In this document: positions 22,847 through 33,562 of the stretch, piece after piece | Numbering within the stretch: position 1 is the first letter of the stretch | Layout: every line of letters starts with the position of its first letter | Assembly (NCBI GenBank): GCA_001051155.2 | Contig: JYIP02000014.1 | Span: 219,182-283,181, forward strand | Direction: 5' to 3' | Origin: Chrysoporthe austroafricana | Taxonomy: Eukaryota; Ascomycota; Sordariomycetes; Diaporthales; Cryphonectriaceae | Length of the DNA stretch: 64,000 nt | Position numbers and translations under genes: made by a program | Notes under the pieces: generated by a model | Databases searched by the model: none | Seen by the model: only the letters and a program-made list of their open reading frames with translations | What the model was told of the DNA's origin: nothing

Positions 22847-23766
22847 TCATTCAAGTAGCTTTAGAGACCATTTCGTCGTACCATGAAGACCGTTGAAAGC
22901 GTTTTCGAGATTGACCTGGCCAGGCTGTCCATTCTCTCCTCGCGGCTCGATGGCTAAATCCCCAGCACACATTGCAGCTTGCCGCATGTAATCGACGCAA
23001 TGAAGAAAATGTGCCTCATAGTCATTAGGCTCTGGTAAATTTGGCGAACCGGTCAATACCGCGGAGAATATTTTACCCATTATATACTGGCAAGCGGTAA
23101 GTTTCCGTTTTCAGCACACCTGGGTATAGCGCGCATTTGATACGATTCATCGAGGCAATGCTCACCACACAGTGTAATTGGTGCGTGACAGAGGTTGAGT
23201 TATAAACCGACGCGTCCGACCCGACAAAACCTGCGCCGGCTATTTCGCCTCAGCTCTTGTCTCTCGAAAACTTGTGCCCAACAGAGTGCACAAACTGACC
23301 TGGGTACAGAGTCTCCCACTTCGCTTGGATCCTCGGCTCAAGGAACTCGGATGCATTCAGGGGCGTGAATTCGGGATTGGCGTTCCATTTAACAACTTCA
23401 GTCGCGACTGCGTTGTATCAGCCCTGCGCTATCCTCTCACAGAAGAAACATTTTCGAGACTAGTGACGAACAGGTTGGGCCCTTCCGTGCATAGTCTCCT
23501 CCGACTTGCAGGCAGCTATTCTTGTGGCGACTCGCGGTTGCATCCCATATGGCAAGTTGTAATAAAATTATTGCGCCAAGCATGCCCGTAGCTATGACCC
23601 ACCAGTAGTCTCTTAAAATAGAGATAGGTCCGCCGCGGGACCTGCGTCCTCTGAGATCCGGCCAGTTCTTTCCCGCTCCGGCGGAAGACGAGTCGATATC
23701 AGAGTTGGCCAGCAACTCTTCTTGGTCCTCCAGTGGCGAATTGCTGTAGGTCCGGTTGCTTCCCAT
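22847..23766 (-). CDS. UstYa-like (DUF3328) protein
   Basis: Four exons (minus strand): 23766-23472, 23407-23300, 23239-23166 and 23086-22847, 238 residues, introns 64, 60 and 79 nt. Residues about 54-74 (YWWVIATGMLGAIILLQLAI) form a single N-terminal membrane helix. The two HxxHC motifs that define the family are present: HQLHC at 154-158 and HFLHC at 185-189, the second in HFLHCVDYMRQAAMC. Between them VKWNANPEF and GAGFVG fit the family pattern. UstYa-type proteins catalyse oxidative cyclisation or dehydrogenation in fungal RiPP (ustiloxin-type) pathways and related steps in other pathways. No Kex-processed precursor peptide was found nearby, so the substrate is open. The exon 1 donor (GTTCGT) is weak but restores the family motif order. 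Confidence 0.82.
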
Positions 23767-24020
23767 CCTGTTGGTGGAACGATAACAAGAGAGCGCGGGT
23801 TGAAATGGGGATGTGCAGAAGAATTAAAAACTACGAAGTCTATAGCTAAACATCTTTGACTAAAGAGGGCTTGAATATAAATAGGCAACAGAACTCCACT
23901 GTACCTAGGTATTCAGAAACTAATTGGTGTTGGAGGGGAGTTTTGGCCGCAGACGTCCGTTTCATCCAGGATGGTGAGACGAAATGATGGGACGGGCGGC
24001 CCAATCCTCTGTAGTGATTA

Positions 24021-24081
24021 GTGTGGAGAAATATAAAGGTTAAAGCTGATGCACGCATCAGCGATTCGCTTTGCACGTTTT
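24021..24081. repeat. Direct repeat copy 1 with 8-bp inverted arms
   Basis: About 61 bases starting GTGTGGAGAAATATAAAGG recur at 24158-24219. Inside is GCTGATGC-AC-GCATCAGC, a perfect 8-bp inverted repeat around a 2-base centre. Confidence 0.85.
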
Positions 24082-24157
24082 CTCAGATCGTATTATTAAG
24101 AACAATGACATTGGATCAGTTCGTTTGGCCGCGTAGCACCCTAACAAACTGGGGGGT

Positions 24158-24219
24158 GTGTGGAGAAATATAAAGGTTAAAGCTGATGCACGCATCAGCG
24201 ATTCGCTTTTGCACGTTTT
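24158..24219. repeat. Direct repeat copy 2 with 8-bp inverted arms
   Basis: Second copy of the element at 24021-24081, differing by one extra T near its 3' end (CTTTTGCACG against CTTTGCACG). The same GCTGATGC/GCATCAGC arms are kept. Copies are about 137 bases apart, start to start. Confidence 0.85.
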
Positions 24220-25214
24220 TTTCGCCACAATTAGTACATCGGTGCCATTGTACTTCACGGCTGAGCCTTGGCACTTAATTTTGGGGCGAGGATAAGAAAT
24301 CCTGGGGATGCGTGGTGGGGGAGAAATAATAACAAAAATAATAAGAGAGCTATGGCATTTGTTGAATTTGCGAAAATCGTGTCACCGCCACTGCGTTGCG
24401 AGCCATCAAAGCATCACACATCTCTTATCCAAGGCCGGTCCGCTCACTCTTGAGCATTCCCGCTCATATTACAAATCCCCTCGAATACTTGGCAGGGATT
24501 GGCCTTCGATATCATTAATGGCCTAGTAGGCTCATAATATCCATGCTATGAAATGGTGTCACTCGGATTCTGTTGAACACCAGCTGTGCCGGAATTCCCC
24601 TAACAATTACCTATTCAAGTAGCCAGCCATCGGAAAAGCAACGTCGAGCCGTACCACTGTTATATACCAGTTGGGTCGGTTCTGAGTCCTCTCCGCCAGA
24701 ATTGAGGAGAGTGAAATTTGATTGGGCAAAGTTGGTCCGCAATTCATACACCCTTGAATAAGAATACTTCAAGCCCCACAGGCAAATCCAACAGTGCAAT
24801 GCAAATCACGCCAGCTAAAGTGGATTCCAGCATACACAAGTTTCGTCTAGGTACCGGTGCAATCCACACTGTACAGCATTCGCTCGACACACAGCAAAGA
24901 CTAAGATCCCTCCGGAGAACCCGGGTGATATTTCCATTCCAAATGCCAGAATTATACGCGTAGGGAAGCATGCGTAGAGTGTCGATATCATCCCACAACA
25001 ACATGAACTAGTATACAGAGTTCGTCGTCATTTTATCGTTGCAGATGAAAACAGTCCAGCGCTACCGCCGATCGCGCAGACAGTGCACCTGATTCTGACA
25101 TGAAAAAAGAAATGGGTCCGAGACGCAAGCGACCCAATCACCCTGACAGCCCATATCTACGATCATCGCTAAGTGGCTGCATATTTTGCACAGCTGCAAA
25201 ACAACGCCGCGTTT

Positions 25215-27111
25215 ATGATTTCAGGGGAAGCTCACAAAAGTCCTCTCATCGGCGCATCTCGCTCCTCCGCCTGGGAATTCTGTCAGGCAACATCAATGCC
25301 ATCTGCCCCTTGCGCTATCCGTTCGCTCGCAGCAACAGACAGCTCTGTAACCATTCCAACCTGGACCCTACAGTTCGGACCCATCGCGGAAAAGATGGAC
25401 CCAGGCTCCTCGTACCTTGTGCCACATGACATGTCTCTGGAAGCTAAGACCCCTCCTAACACCACAAGACAGGAAAGAACGAGGGATAGGCCAAGGATTA
25501 TACCTCGCCGTGCCATCCGCACGCAAGAGACATACAATATTGAAGATGCAGAGTGGAATAAATATAAGGAGGAGGTCGTCCGTCTCTACTGGGAAGAGGA
25601 TCTCCCAACGCACAAGGTCCAGGATATCATGATGCGAAAGTATGGGTTTAACAAATCGTAAGCACCCGGAGTCTTGGCGAAAAAAAGAAAGAAGCAAGAA
25701 AGTTTCGGGTGTTTCTTCAGCTAAAACGAAAATTAGGATCAAGATGTATAAATATCGCTTCAAGATATGGGGCATACGTAAGAATATCAAAAAGCAGGAA
25801 GCATTGCAGCTAGCAGTATGTCAAAGCCAGTCCTCCAAGTTCTGGCCAGACACAAGAGGCTCGACCTATCAGCATCGAATCGCTCGGCATCTGCGGCAAA
25901 GATATGGCGGCAAGAGACCTGCCGAACGAGGCTGGATGGGAATTCAGCATCCGGGTCCTCTTGTTCTCCCAGGCCGAACTCGTGCTCCAGATATGCTCGA
26001 CGCCTTCGACAAGGCATTCTACTATGCGGATATCTACCTAGAAAAGGTCAGCGAAAGACGTCACTCAGAATGGTTTACTAGGCCACCAGCTTTAGCGTTC
26101 GGCGAAAATTTCTTCGATTTATTTGTTCATGGCATGGAGGATTTGTCTCGAAACTACCATACAGAAGAAGCTTTCTCCACCCTCAACAACGCCTTCGATA
26201 ACCTCAAAGGACTTATAGCGACAGACCACCCGCTGATCTACTACCGGATTGCCAGCAGGGTTGCTTCATGCAAGGTGTATCCGACATCCGAAATATGCGT
26301 CAAGCTATGTCGCTTGCTTGCGGATTATTGTCTTCAAATGACCCGGGTGGTACATGGCAACTCTCACCCACTCATCTACTGGTGGATGATTCAGATGAAG
26401 GTCTTGGAGTCTAGGGATTTCAACTTGCTCGAGAACTTCCTCGAGGTCTCGAGGATGCAATCCGGCAAGCATCTTGTCGCCGGCAAGGGACTGGTGCACA
26501 TTGCGATATACGTGCCAAGTGGCGCCAGAGATCAAGACGAAGAGACTCTGCGCTCCACAATCCAGACACTCTCGTCAAACTTGAGTTGTATTACTGAAGC
26601 TCAAGAAGCAAGGCTGGCACTGGCGGAGCAGCTCTTGGGGCGGGAAATAAAGGGCGAGCCACTCCAGCTTTTAGAGGAGGCAATCGCTGTCAAACACCTG
26701 GACCCGTATAGCCCTTCAAGCAGAGCCTTCTGGATTTCCGAACTACTATGGAGGGCTGGAACATTGGAAAGATCAATCTCCATGCTGAGAGAGACTGTGG
26801 AACTAGTCAGAGTTGAGGAGGAGATCAGTAACTCCAGGCCTGACAAAGAGCTCGACTACGTATCGGTCCTGGCTGTCTTGCGTGCAAAGTTGGAATGGCT
26901 CAGGTGGGAGGAAGAACTTCGCCAAGTCAACGCGACCTTGGCTCCACTGATGGAGCGCCGACGATCGCCTCTGAAAATTCGTTTCGTGAGCAGCGACCTC
27001 GAGATGGACCCGGATACTAGGTACCAGACTAGTAGCATCAGCCCGGAGGAGAGCACGGTTCCATCGTCACCCCCTCTCCCAATACGGCAATCACCACCGC
27101 GAGCTACCTGA
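25215..27111 (+). CDS. Clr5-domain protein
   Basis: Exons 25215-25657 and 25737-27111, joined by a 79-nt phase 2 intron (donor GTAAGC, acceptor AATTAG), 605 residues. The splice joins the two halves of a Clr5 domain (about residues 112-167): EWNKYKEEVVRLYWEEDLPT, MMRKYGFNKS, then KMYKYRFKIWGIRKNIKK. Clr5 domains occur in fungal proteins, the prototype being a fission yeast silencing factor; many are thought to bind DNA, but roles are mostly unknown. The C-terminal 400 residues are helical (LLADYCLQMTRVVHGNSHPL, AEQLLGREIKGEPLQLLEEA) and could form TPR-like repeats. The ATG at 25215 is the first; 25395 (Met61) is possible. Next to specialised-metabolism genes it could be a pathway regulator, which is only an inference. 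Confidence 0.78.
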
Positions 27112-27480
27112 AGCGGCTGCATGGGGGCAAAATAAAATAATTAGCATCTAAATCCAAGAAAGAGTTATATCTTTGAGACACCCGTCGTTAGAGTATAGTT
27201 GTCTAAGGAAGAAGATAGGCCGTATTCTCAAGCGCGCCTCAACGTAGATTCCGTGAACGTGGGTCGCCAACGCCAATTGGTCCCTTCGTAAGTGTGTAGG
27301 CACAGGAACATTCTCGGTGATAGTCTCGGGGAATGTGAGGATCGGGGATCAACCGGGAATGCAGGGTACAAGCCCCGTTATTACTGTCCAGGATAACCAT
27401 CGACAGACGTCTTCAACGTGAGGATGCTGTGGGAAAGCCGGATATAAGGCCGGCGGCTAGATAAATGCGAGTTCTAAGGG

Positions 27481-27488
27481 TATAAAAA
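27481..27488 (+). promoter_or_regulatory. TATA box of the CRYL1-like dehydrogenase gene
   Basis: TATAAAAA in a GC-containing context (GGGTATAAAAAGGAGC), about 165 bases before the ATG at 27650. This leaves room for a start site and a 5' UTR of roughly 100-130 bases. It is the clearest core promoter in the window; the transcription start itself is not visible. Confidence 0.55.
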
Positions 27489-27537
27489 GGAGCATAGGGT
27501 GGGGTAGGCCTGCATGCTAGAATTTTTATTCCTTTTA

Positions 27538-27569
27538 CAAAAAAAAAATAAAATAAAATAAAATAAAAT
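27538..27569. repeat. A-tract and (TAAAA)n repeat
   Basis: About ten A followed by four to five TAAAA units, inside the presumed 5' UTR or promoter of the dehydrogenase gene. Confidence 0.8.
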
Positions 27570-27649
27570 CGCCAGGAGACAAGGTGTAATGCTTATACTC
27601 CTTTCCCTTCCACAGATACAAATCCGTATCTATTCATCAGCAGTAAGGG

Positions 27650-28689
27650 ATGATCAATATGACCTCCATCAAGACTGTTGGTGTGGTGTCCACCGGTGTC
27701 ATCGGGTCTAGCTTTGTGGCACTGTTCCTCTCTCGCGGTCTACGCGTGCTCGTTTGTTCCCCGTCTGGATCATCCGATACCGAACTTCGACTGAGGCAAT
27801 ATCTACAACGGATATGGCGCACCTTAGACTCCTCCACCCTTCATCCAGAGGCCACCATTTCGAACTGGAAGTTCGTCGGCAAGTCCCTGGATGGATACTA
27901 CGACCAGATCGACTTTATCCAAGAGAATGCGCCGGAAAAGCTAGACCTCAAGCGTCGACTCATAGCCGAATTAGACGCCAATGCCCGCCCTGGAGTTGTT
28001 ATCGCATCCTCGTCATCGGGAATACCAGCGTCGCAGATGATCGTGGACTGCAAGAATTGCCCTGAGCGGGTCCTCGTCGGACATCCGTTCAACCCACCGC
28101 ATCTGATGCCCTTGGTGGAGGTTGTGCCTCATCCAAACAGTGATCCGCTTGTTCCCGGCCAAACTCAAGAGTTCTACCGATCATTGGGACGACAGCCGGT
28201 GCTGGTGAAGAAGGAGTTGCCTGGTTTCGTTGCGAACCGGCTCCAGGCAGTCCTGCTCCGCGAGGCATTCAGTCTAGTGCTGGATGGAGTTTGTTCAGCA
28301 GAAGAAATTGGTAAATCATACTTGTCCTGTTAACACAACTCCCGTTTCTATATGGCGCAGACCTCAACTAATATCTTGCAGACAATTGTATGATGGGCGC
28401 TCTTGCACCCAGGTGGTCGGTCGCGGGTCCGTTCATGACCAATGTCATGGGAGGTGGCGGCGACAAAGATGGTTTCAAGCGTCTTATTAATCACTTAGCA
28501 CCGACTACTAAAGTTTGGTACGAAGATATTGACAAGAAGAGGGTAACACTCGATGAAGAGAGCATCGAGAAAGTAGACATAAGCGTCCAGGATATGCTGA
28601 GGGACAGAGACATGGAAGGGTTCCAGAAACAGTGGGCTAAGTCGTTGAACGAAGTCTTGAGGAGGACTACAGCTCAAATGGCTACATAG
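27650..28689 (+). CDS. 3-hydroxyacyl-CoA dehydrogenase family protein (CRYL1-like)
   Basis: Exons 27650-28310 and 28382-28689 (71-nt phase 1 intron), 322 residues, the usual length of L-gulonate 3-dehydrogenase/lambda-crystallin-type enzymes, which oxidise a secondary alcohol with NAD+. N-terminal Rossmann domain: VGVVSTGVIGSSFVALFLSR; the first Gly of the usual GxGxxG is Ser here. Active-site region: ASSSSGIPAS and VLVGHPFNPPHLMPLVEVV, containing the family His and Asn. The C-terminal domain starts with PGFVANRLQ and continues over the splice into ALAPRWSVAGPF and GGGGDKDGFKR. The intron junction restores the family motif CSAEEID. Substrate is unknown; the location beside specialised-metabolism genes permits, but does not prove, a pathway role. 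A TATA box lies at 27481. Confidence 0.85.
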
Positions 28690-29954
28690 ACGTGATTCAG
28701 TGGTATAGTGAAGTCGCGAAAACGATTTTAGATAGCAAAGGATGCCTGGGATTGCTATTAGGCAACAATGATCAGTCCAATTTGAATTGCTTCCAGGCAA
28801 TATGGGCAGCACTGGGCTAAAGTGTCATAGGTTCCTTTTGAAAACCTCTAATTCATGACTTGAGTGTTGCTTTGACGTGTTGCGGCTATCTTATTTCATA
28901 TTGGGTTGCGATAACTACAGACTGTACAATGTCCGGTCCCCCGTGCACCATGCCTCACCCTCAGTGCTTTGATAGCTCAGGAATATAAACGATCGTCGAA
29001 GAGAATATTTCTATATGTAATCGCCACGTAAGCCAATGGAGAAGTTAAACAACATGAAACCCCAAGGCCAAGACAGGCCGAAGAGAAGTAATGCCTACTT
29101 GAAGGCCGACCAAGCTCAGTGAATGGATGGGATCGCAGGCTGCTCACAACTGAGACTAGGAGCCATCGTCTTCTGTATATCATAAAATTACATTACCCAG
29201 AGTATACCTTCAGCTTGAGCAGTCACCACATGGATCATCGGCAGCCCACAGGGGGACACGAGGGTAGAGGCGATAACTAGGTGTTCAGGTCGACCGTATA
29301 GTGCACACATTACACGTACGCACAATGCACAGGGCTGCATAACAAATAATTAATTCGTTCTAATACACCCATATTCTTGCTGCTTACGGCTCCCAGCACG
29401 CTGTAATATATTCGTTTCGGCAGCATTAATTGTTGAGCATTCGACCTCTGCTTAGAGTTTAAAGTGATCGTGCAAGCCACATCCTCATTAGTTTTGGGAT
29501 GTATATAACTGGAAGCCTGACTGATGCGTTGAAACATAGCGAGAAACTCCGTAGGTCAGAGGCAAATACGGAGACGACGGACGACAAGAATGAGGTATAT
29601 CGCAGCTTGAACTCCAGAAAGACGCATTCGTCGTGTCTAAGAAAGAGATCAAGCTCTTCCCAAGGAACGGAGGGGAGTGGCAAAGAACCAACTGTGTATT
29701 ATGTCATATCTACAACAGGGTTAGAGGCTACCAATCGCCGTGAGCATCTAGGCTCTCTCTAGTCTGACCTAAACAAGTGTACTGTCTCAAATTTCTTTGT
29801 TCAAAATTCTTGGCGGCAGCATCGCGCGTCGGCTAGGAATCATGAAGTTGATTAATACTCGATCAGATGGTGGATTTCTGCTTCGAAACCCATCTCCGTA
29901 TCTGCCAAGTTTATCACAGGCTATGGTCTTCAATAATCCGTTGAAGTCTGGAAA
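28690..29954. other. Intergenic region, no supported gene
   Basis: AT-rich with short open frames on both strands and no recognisable motifs. It should contain the promoter of the LtrA-like gene. Confidence 0.5.
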
Positions 29955-32020
29955 ATGGAAGTCGACGCTCACGGCCTTCGATGGATTAAGAGTCCAGTCG
30001 CCAAGAACGCATCGGTCGATGAACCGGGCGCTAGTTCAAATTTGCCTTATTCGCAACATGGCCGACACCACCAGGGTGCTCCAAAGTTACAGAGGTATGG
30101 CGAGGCTACAAGCGCTGAAGTACGTCGTGCCTCACAGGCAGTACCTCTCGAGTTTAAGCTAATACAAGATAGCTATTCTTTGATCTATTCTTTGCAGCAA
30201 ACCTCACTGTCTTCTCCGATGTGCATCAAGTTGCTAGCAAGGAGAAGCTGCTATCGTACATAGAATACTTCTGGATCCTGTGGTTCACCTGGGCGCTGGT
30301 TTCGTTGTTCGACGTCCGCTTCGTCGCCGACAGCGTATTCGAACGTGTCACCAGAGCTGGTCACCTGGGCGTCATGATAGGTCTCGCAGTTGTTGCGAGC
30401 AATTTTCACCCAGAAAATCAAGACCAGCGGACTTTTCGGACTGTGTCCCTCTGTTTAGCAGTCTCGAGGCTCATACTTGCGATCCAATATGCGACTGTCA
30501 TTTGGCATGTCCGAAGATACTCCAGGACAAAACTCCCACTCGCCATTATGGCCGCGGTGCACTTCGCATGTGCCATCATCTATATCGGTCTTACGTTTTC
30601 TTTCCGAGATTACAACACCCTGGCCTACATCACTTGGTACGTTCTTGCATTGGCGGAGAGTATTCTTAACATCGGACTATCACTGGCCTTTGACGTTCTC
30701 AGCTTCGAGGAAACTCATCTGATGAACCGCATGGTCCTTCTGACATTCATTATCCTCGGCGAGGGGGTGGTCGTTATCTGCCACTCCGTTTCGAGGATTG
30801 TTGTACACTCGGACGACTGGAGTAAGTAATATAGCAGCTTCACAAAAAGATTGCCAATGGGCAGATATTGTTGACAGGTTGACAGCATCTGCAACAATTG
30901 GTGTCGTCACATCGGCTGTTAGCACCGTCTATTTCGTCTGGATGCTCTACAACGACTGGCAGCCTGTCAAGCATCTGCCGTCCTTAAGACAACTCACGTG
31001 GTCACTAGTTCATTTTCCATTCCATCTTTCTTTAGTTCTCTTTGTTGGTGGATCTTCACAATTAATCATATGGTGGAAGGTCATCGATGTGAACAACAGC
31101 TTGAGCGTGGAAAGTGTATCCGGAGACGCGCCTGATGAAAACGTGACCACACCGGAGACGATCAAAACGGCGGTAGTGACTGCAGTTAATGAGACCGTCC
31201 AGTCTATCTTCCAGTCATTTCCACCGAAGTACGGCCTCACTTGGACAGACTTCTACGCATCGCTTTCCTCCATAGATGATATTCCCAGTGTCCTCTGGGG
31301 CAACATATCGAACCCGCAACAAGACGAGCGAATCAATTCGAAAGAATGGGATACTCTTGGCCAAGCACTCACGACCATAGTGTACACCGTCGAGAATTCC
31401 TTGATGGCGACTTTTGAGATCGACTCATTTGAAGAAGCAGAGCACACCGGCAATGCGACGATGTTTGAGACTGCTGTGTGGAATGCGAACGGGACTCGAT
31501 GGGCGCTGGTGGTGAGTGTGTCCATCCATTTCGGACCTGAGCTACATGAGCCTACGACTCCCCGGTCCTAAAGGTACGATATCTTAAGGGACTCTATGCT
31601 GATCTCCCTTCTAAGATGATATATGCTTTCGCCTGCGCGGGTGGGACCTTGATTTTGATGAACCTGCTGTCAGCCATCTGTTGCATGAAGCGCTGGACGC
31701 CTTTCGACACCACCCGGACCATAATGAACTTGTTGATCGGGCTCGGACTTGCTCTACTAGCGCTCATCGGCATCAACGATGATGTTTTGGAGCAGTTCCA
31801 GTCCTCGCCTTGGCCTATACCAACGTTTTGTCTGGGCTTCTTTGTCGTGGTAGTCCTCAACTCCATGCCGGGATCGCCATCGTCTTTTATGTTGAAAAGG
31901 CTGGGCCGAGGTGCTAAGGCTCACTCCAATCTGTTTGTGAGGCCATCGGCACAACATCAATCTCCGGTCCAACAGTCGACACCGGAGGTTGAGGCCGGCA
32001 CGGGGAAGAGGGCAAGCTGA
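29955..32020 (+). CDS. Low temperature requirement A (LtrA)-like membrane protein
   Basis: Exons 29955-30119, 30173-30821, 30865-31511 and 31616-32020 (introns 53, 43 and 104 nt), 621 residues with consistent phase. The first splice gives TSAELFFDLFFAANLTVFSD, the LtrA signature, followed by at least eight hydrophobic helices (for example YFWILWFTWALVSLFDVRF, HLGVMIGLAVVASNF, MVLLTFIILGEGVVVICHSV, TIGVVTSAVSTVYFVWML). A hydrophilic loop of about 100 residues with NxT/S sites precedes the C-terminal helices (MIYAFACAGGTLILMNLL, LIGLGLALLALIGI). LtrA was named in Listeria; in fungi its function is not known. It is probably a plasma- or endomembrane protein. Next to the NRPS-like gene it could move a product or substrate, but nothing here shows that. 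Confidence 0.82.
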
Positions 32021-32268
32021 GGGAATTACTGCTCTAGTAGGTTCGTACCTAGAGGAGAAGTATGGGTTGAGGAATAGACTTCCGGCGAGTGTAGCTGGGG
32101 TATCAACCTTAGAGCATGGTGGATCATTTCGTGGGACTGGCGCATATTGTGAAAGGGACATCTGAGAAGTGCAATAAAGATAGGTCTCTGAAGATAATCG
32201 AGTGAGCTCAATACGCGCCCTAGACCTTGAATTCATTGTCAGCAAGTCACGTCTTCTATGACCAGAGA

Positions 32269-32352
<84 letters not shown>

Positions 32353-33562
32353 TGAGTGATCGGTGTGAAGGGGGCGTCGAAGTTGCCGGTGCACCAATTA
32401 CCATAAGACTATGAGGGGGTAGCGAGCGCTTCACGGGCGGAGAGAGCGAGGCGCGAGTGCTTGGATGGGGCCAACCGACGCTTTTTCGAGCATTATGTAA
32501 GACCGCTCTCGCGCTTCGCGTCTTCGTCCTGCCGTACGTGGAGCCTCGGGATTCTGGCTTATTCCCATGAATCTCCGTGGCCCAGTAAGACAACTGGTAC
32601 CGCTCTGAATACCCAGGCCATGCCGTGCGAGGTCCACTGACAGGTCTCTAGCTGCGTGCTCTCCACGCGACATGTGCCATAGTGATACCATGTGCAAGTG
32701 CCTGATTACAATATAACTGAGCTAGTCTTAAGCATTGACGAGGCAACGACGGTGAATACTGACACATACCATGGGCAAGATGAAACGATACTCGGATCTG
32801 GTTCATCGTAGCAGGTAGTATTGTGTGCATAACAAACCGAGGTTGGTGGATCAGTAACCATCAGATTACTACTCAACATGTACAAAATAGGGTCCCAACT
32901 TGCATGGTAGCATCGGATAAGGATCAACAGACATGTAGATCCTGTCGAAGTGCCGAAGCGCCCGCCCGTCGTGGAGCCTCTCGGCACTTCCATGACGTCT
33001 GGTGTGGATTCTATCAACTCGTGTGTCAGACCTGAGACCTCGAACGAGGCTTGTCTTTCGGCGCCGTTGGCGATACCGACATGTACGTTACCAAATGCAT
33101 GACCTCCCCTGGTGGTGTCATACAATGCCGAGCCGAGGCGCGAACACTGCATAAGGTACTCGCTGTACTGCGGAATCCCGTCAACGATGTCCGCCTAAAC
33201 GATGGAGGCGCCATTTTGCAGATATGTGCGGGAAAGTGGACTTCCGATGTAGAACATGTACTCACAACCCAACCCACCATAGTGGAAGCGGCGTCGTCAT
33301 GATCCAGATCCCACAACAAAAACCGGGTCGCCATCAATGGCGCTTCCGATGCGAGCAAGAATGCAAAATCCGACAAGTATAATAATGGGCTGGTCCCAGA
33401 GCCCATCGACTCCAGTCAGACACCAACAGAACTTCCTGAGCATTCACAACAAGCTTTCAACACCGCTGAGGCTTAGAAAGAGATTGCACTTGAGCATTAC
33501 ACACTAAGATCATCAGAACCACGACCGAGTCTTGCACAGCTGACCTTACCGAGCCCGTAAAC
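32021..33562. other. Intergenic region with a long GT repeat
   Basis: Starts at the LtrA stop codon and ends at the NRPS-like start. Contains the (GT)n tract (separate entry). Open frames up to about 150 codons on the minus strand lack motifs. Confidence 0.55.
32272..32350. repeat. (GT)n microsatellite, about 39 units
   Basis: Uninterrupted alternating G and T for about 79 bases, followed by AGTGAGTGA. Such a tract can adopt Z-DNA and varies readily in length. Confidence 0.95.

Larger units (their letters stand above)
23767..25214. other. AT-rich intergenic region with a direct repeat
   Basis: Divergent region between the UstYa-like gene and the Clr5-domain gene. It holds a 61-bp direct repeat (separate entries) and an AT-rich element TATAAATA at 23876-23883 that reads as a TATA box on the plus strand only. 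No gene is supported. Confidence 0.5.
27112..27649. other. Intergenic region, promoter of the dehydrogenase gene
   Basis: No gene. Holds a good TATA box and a TAAAA repeat (separate entries) upstream of the start at 27650. Confidence 0.6.

Noticed and set aside
23876..23883. TATA-like box for the UstYa-like gene
   Set aside because: TATAAATA reads correctly only on the plus strand, opposite to the gene.
29955..32020. Bacterial origin of the LtrA-like gene
   Set aside because: Three introns and a fungal-type N-terminus; LtrA-like genes are common in fungi.
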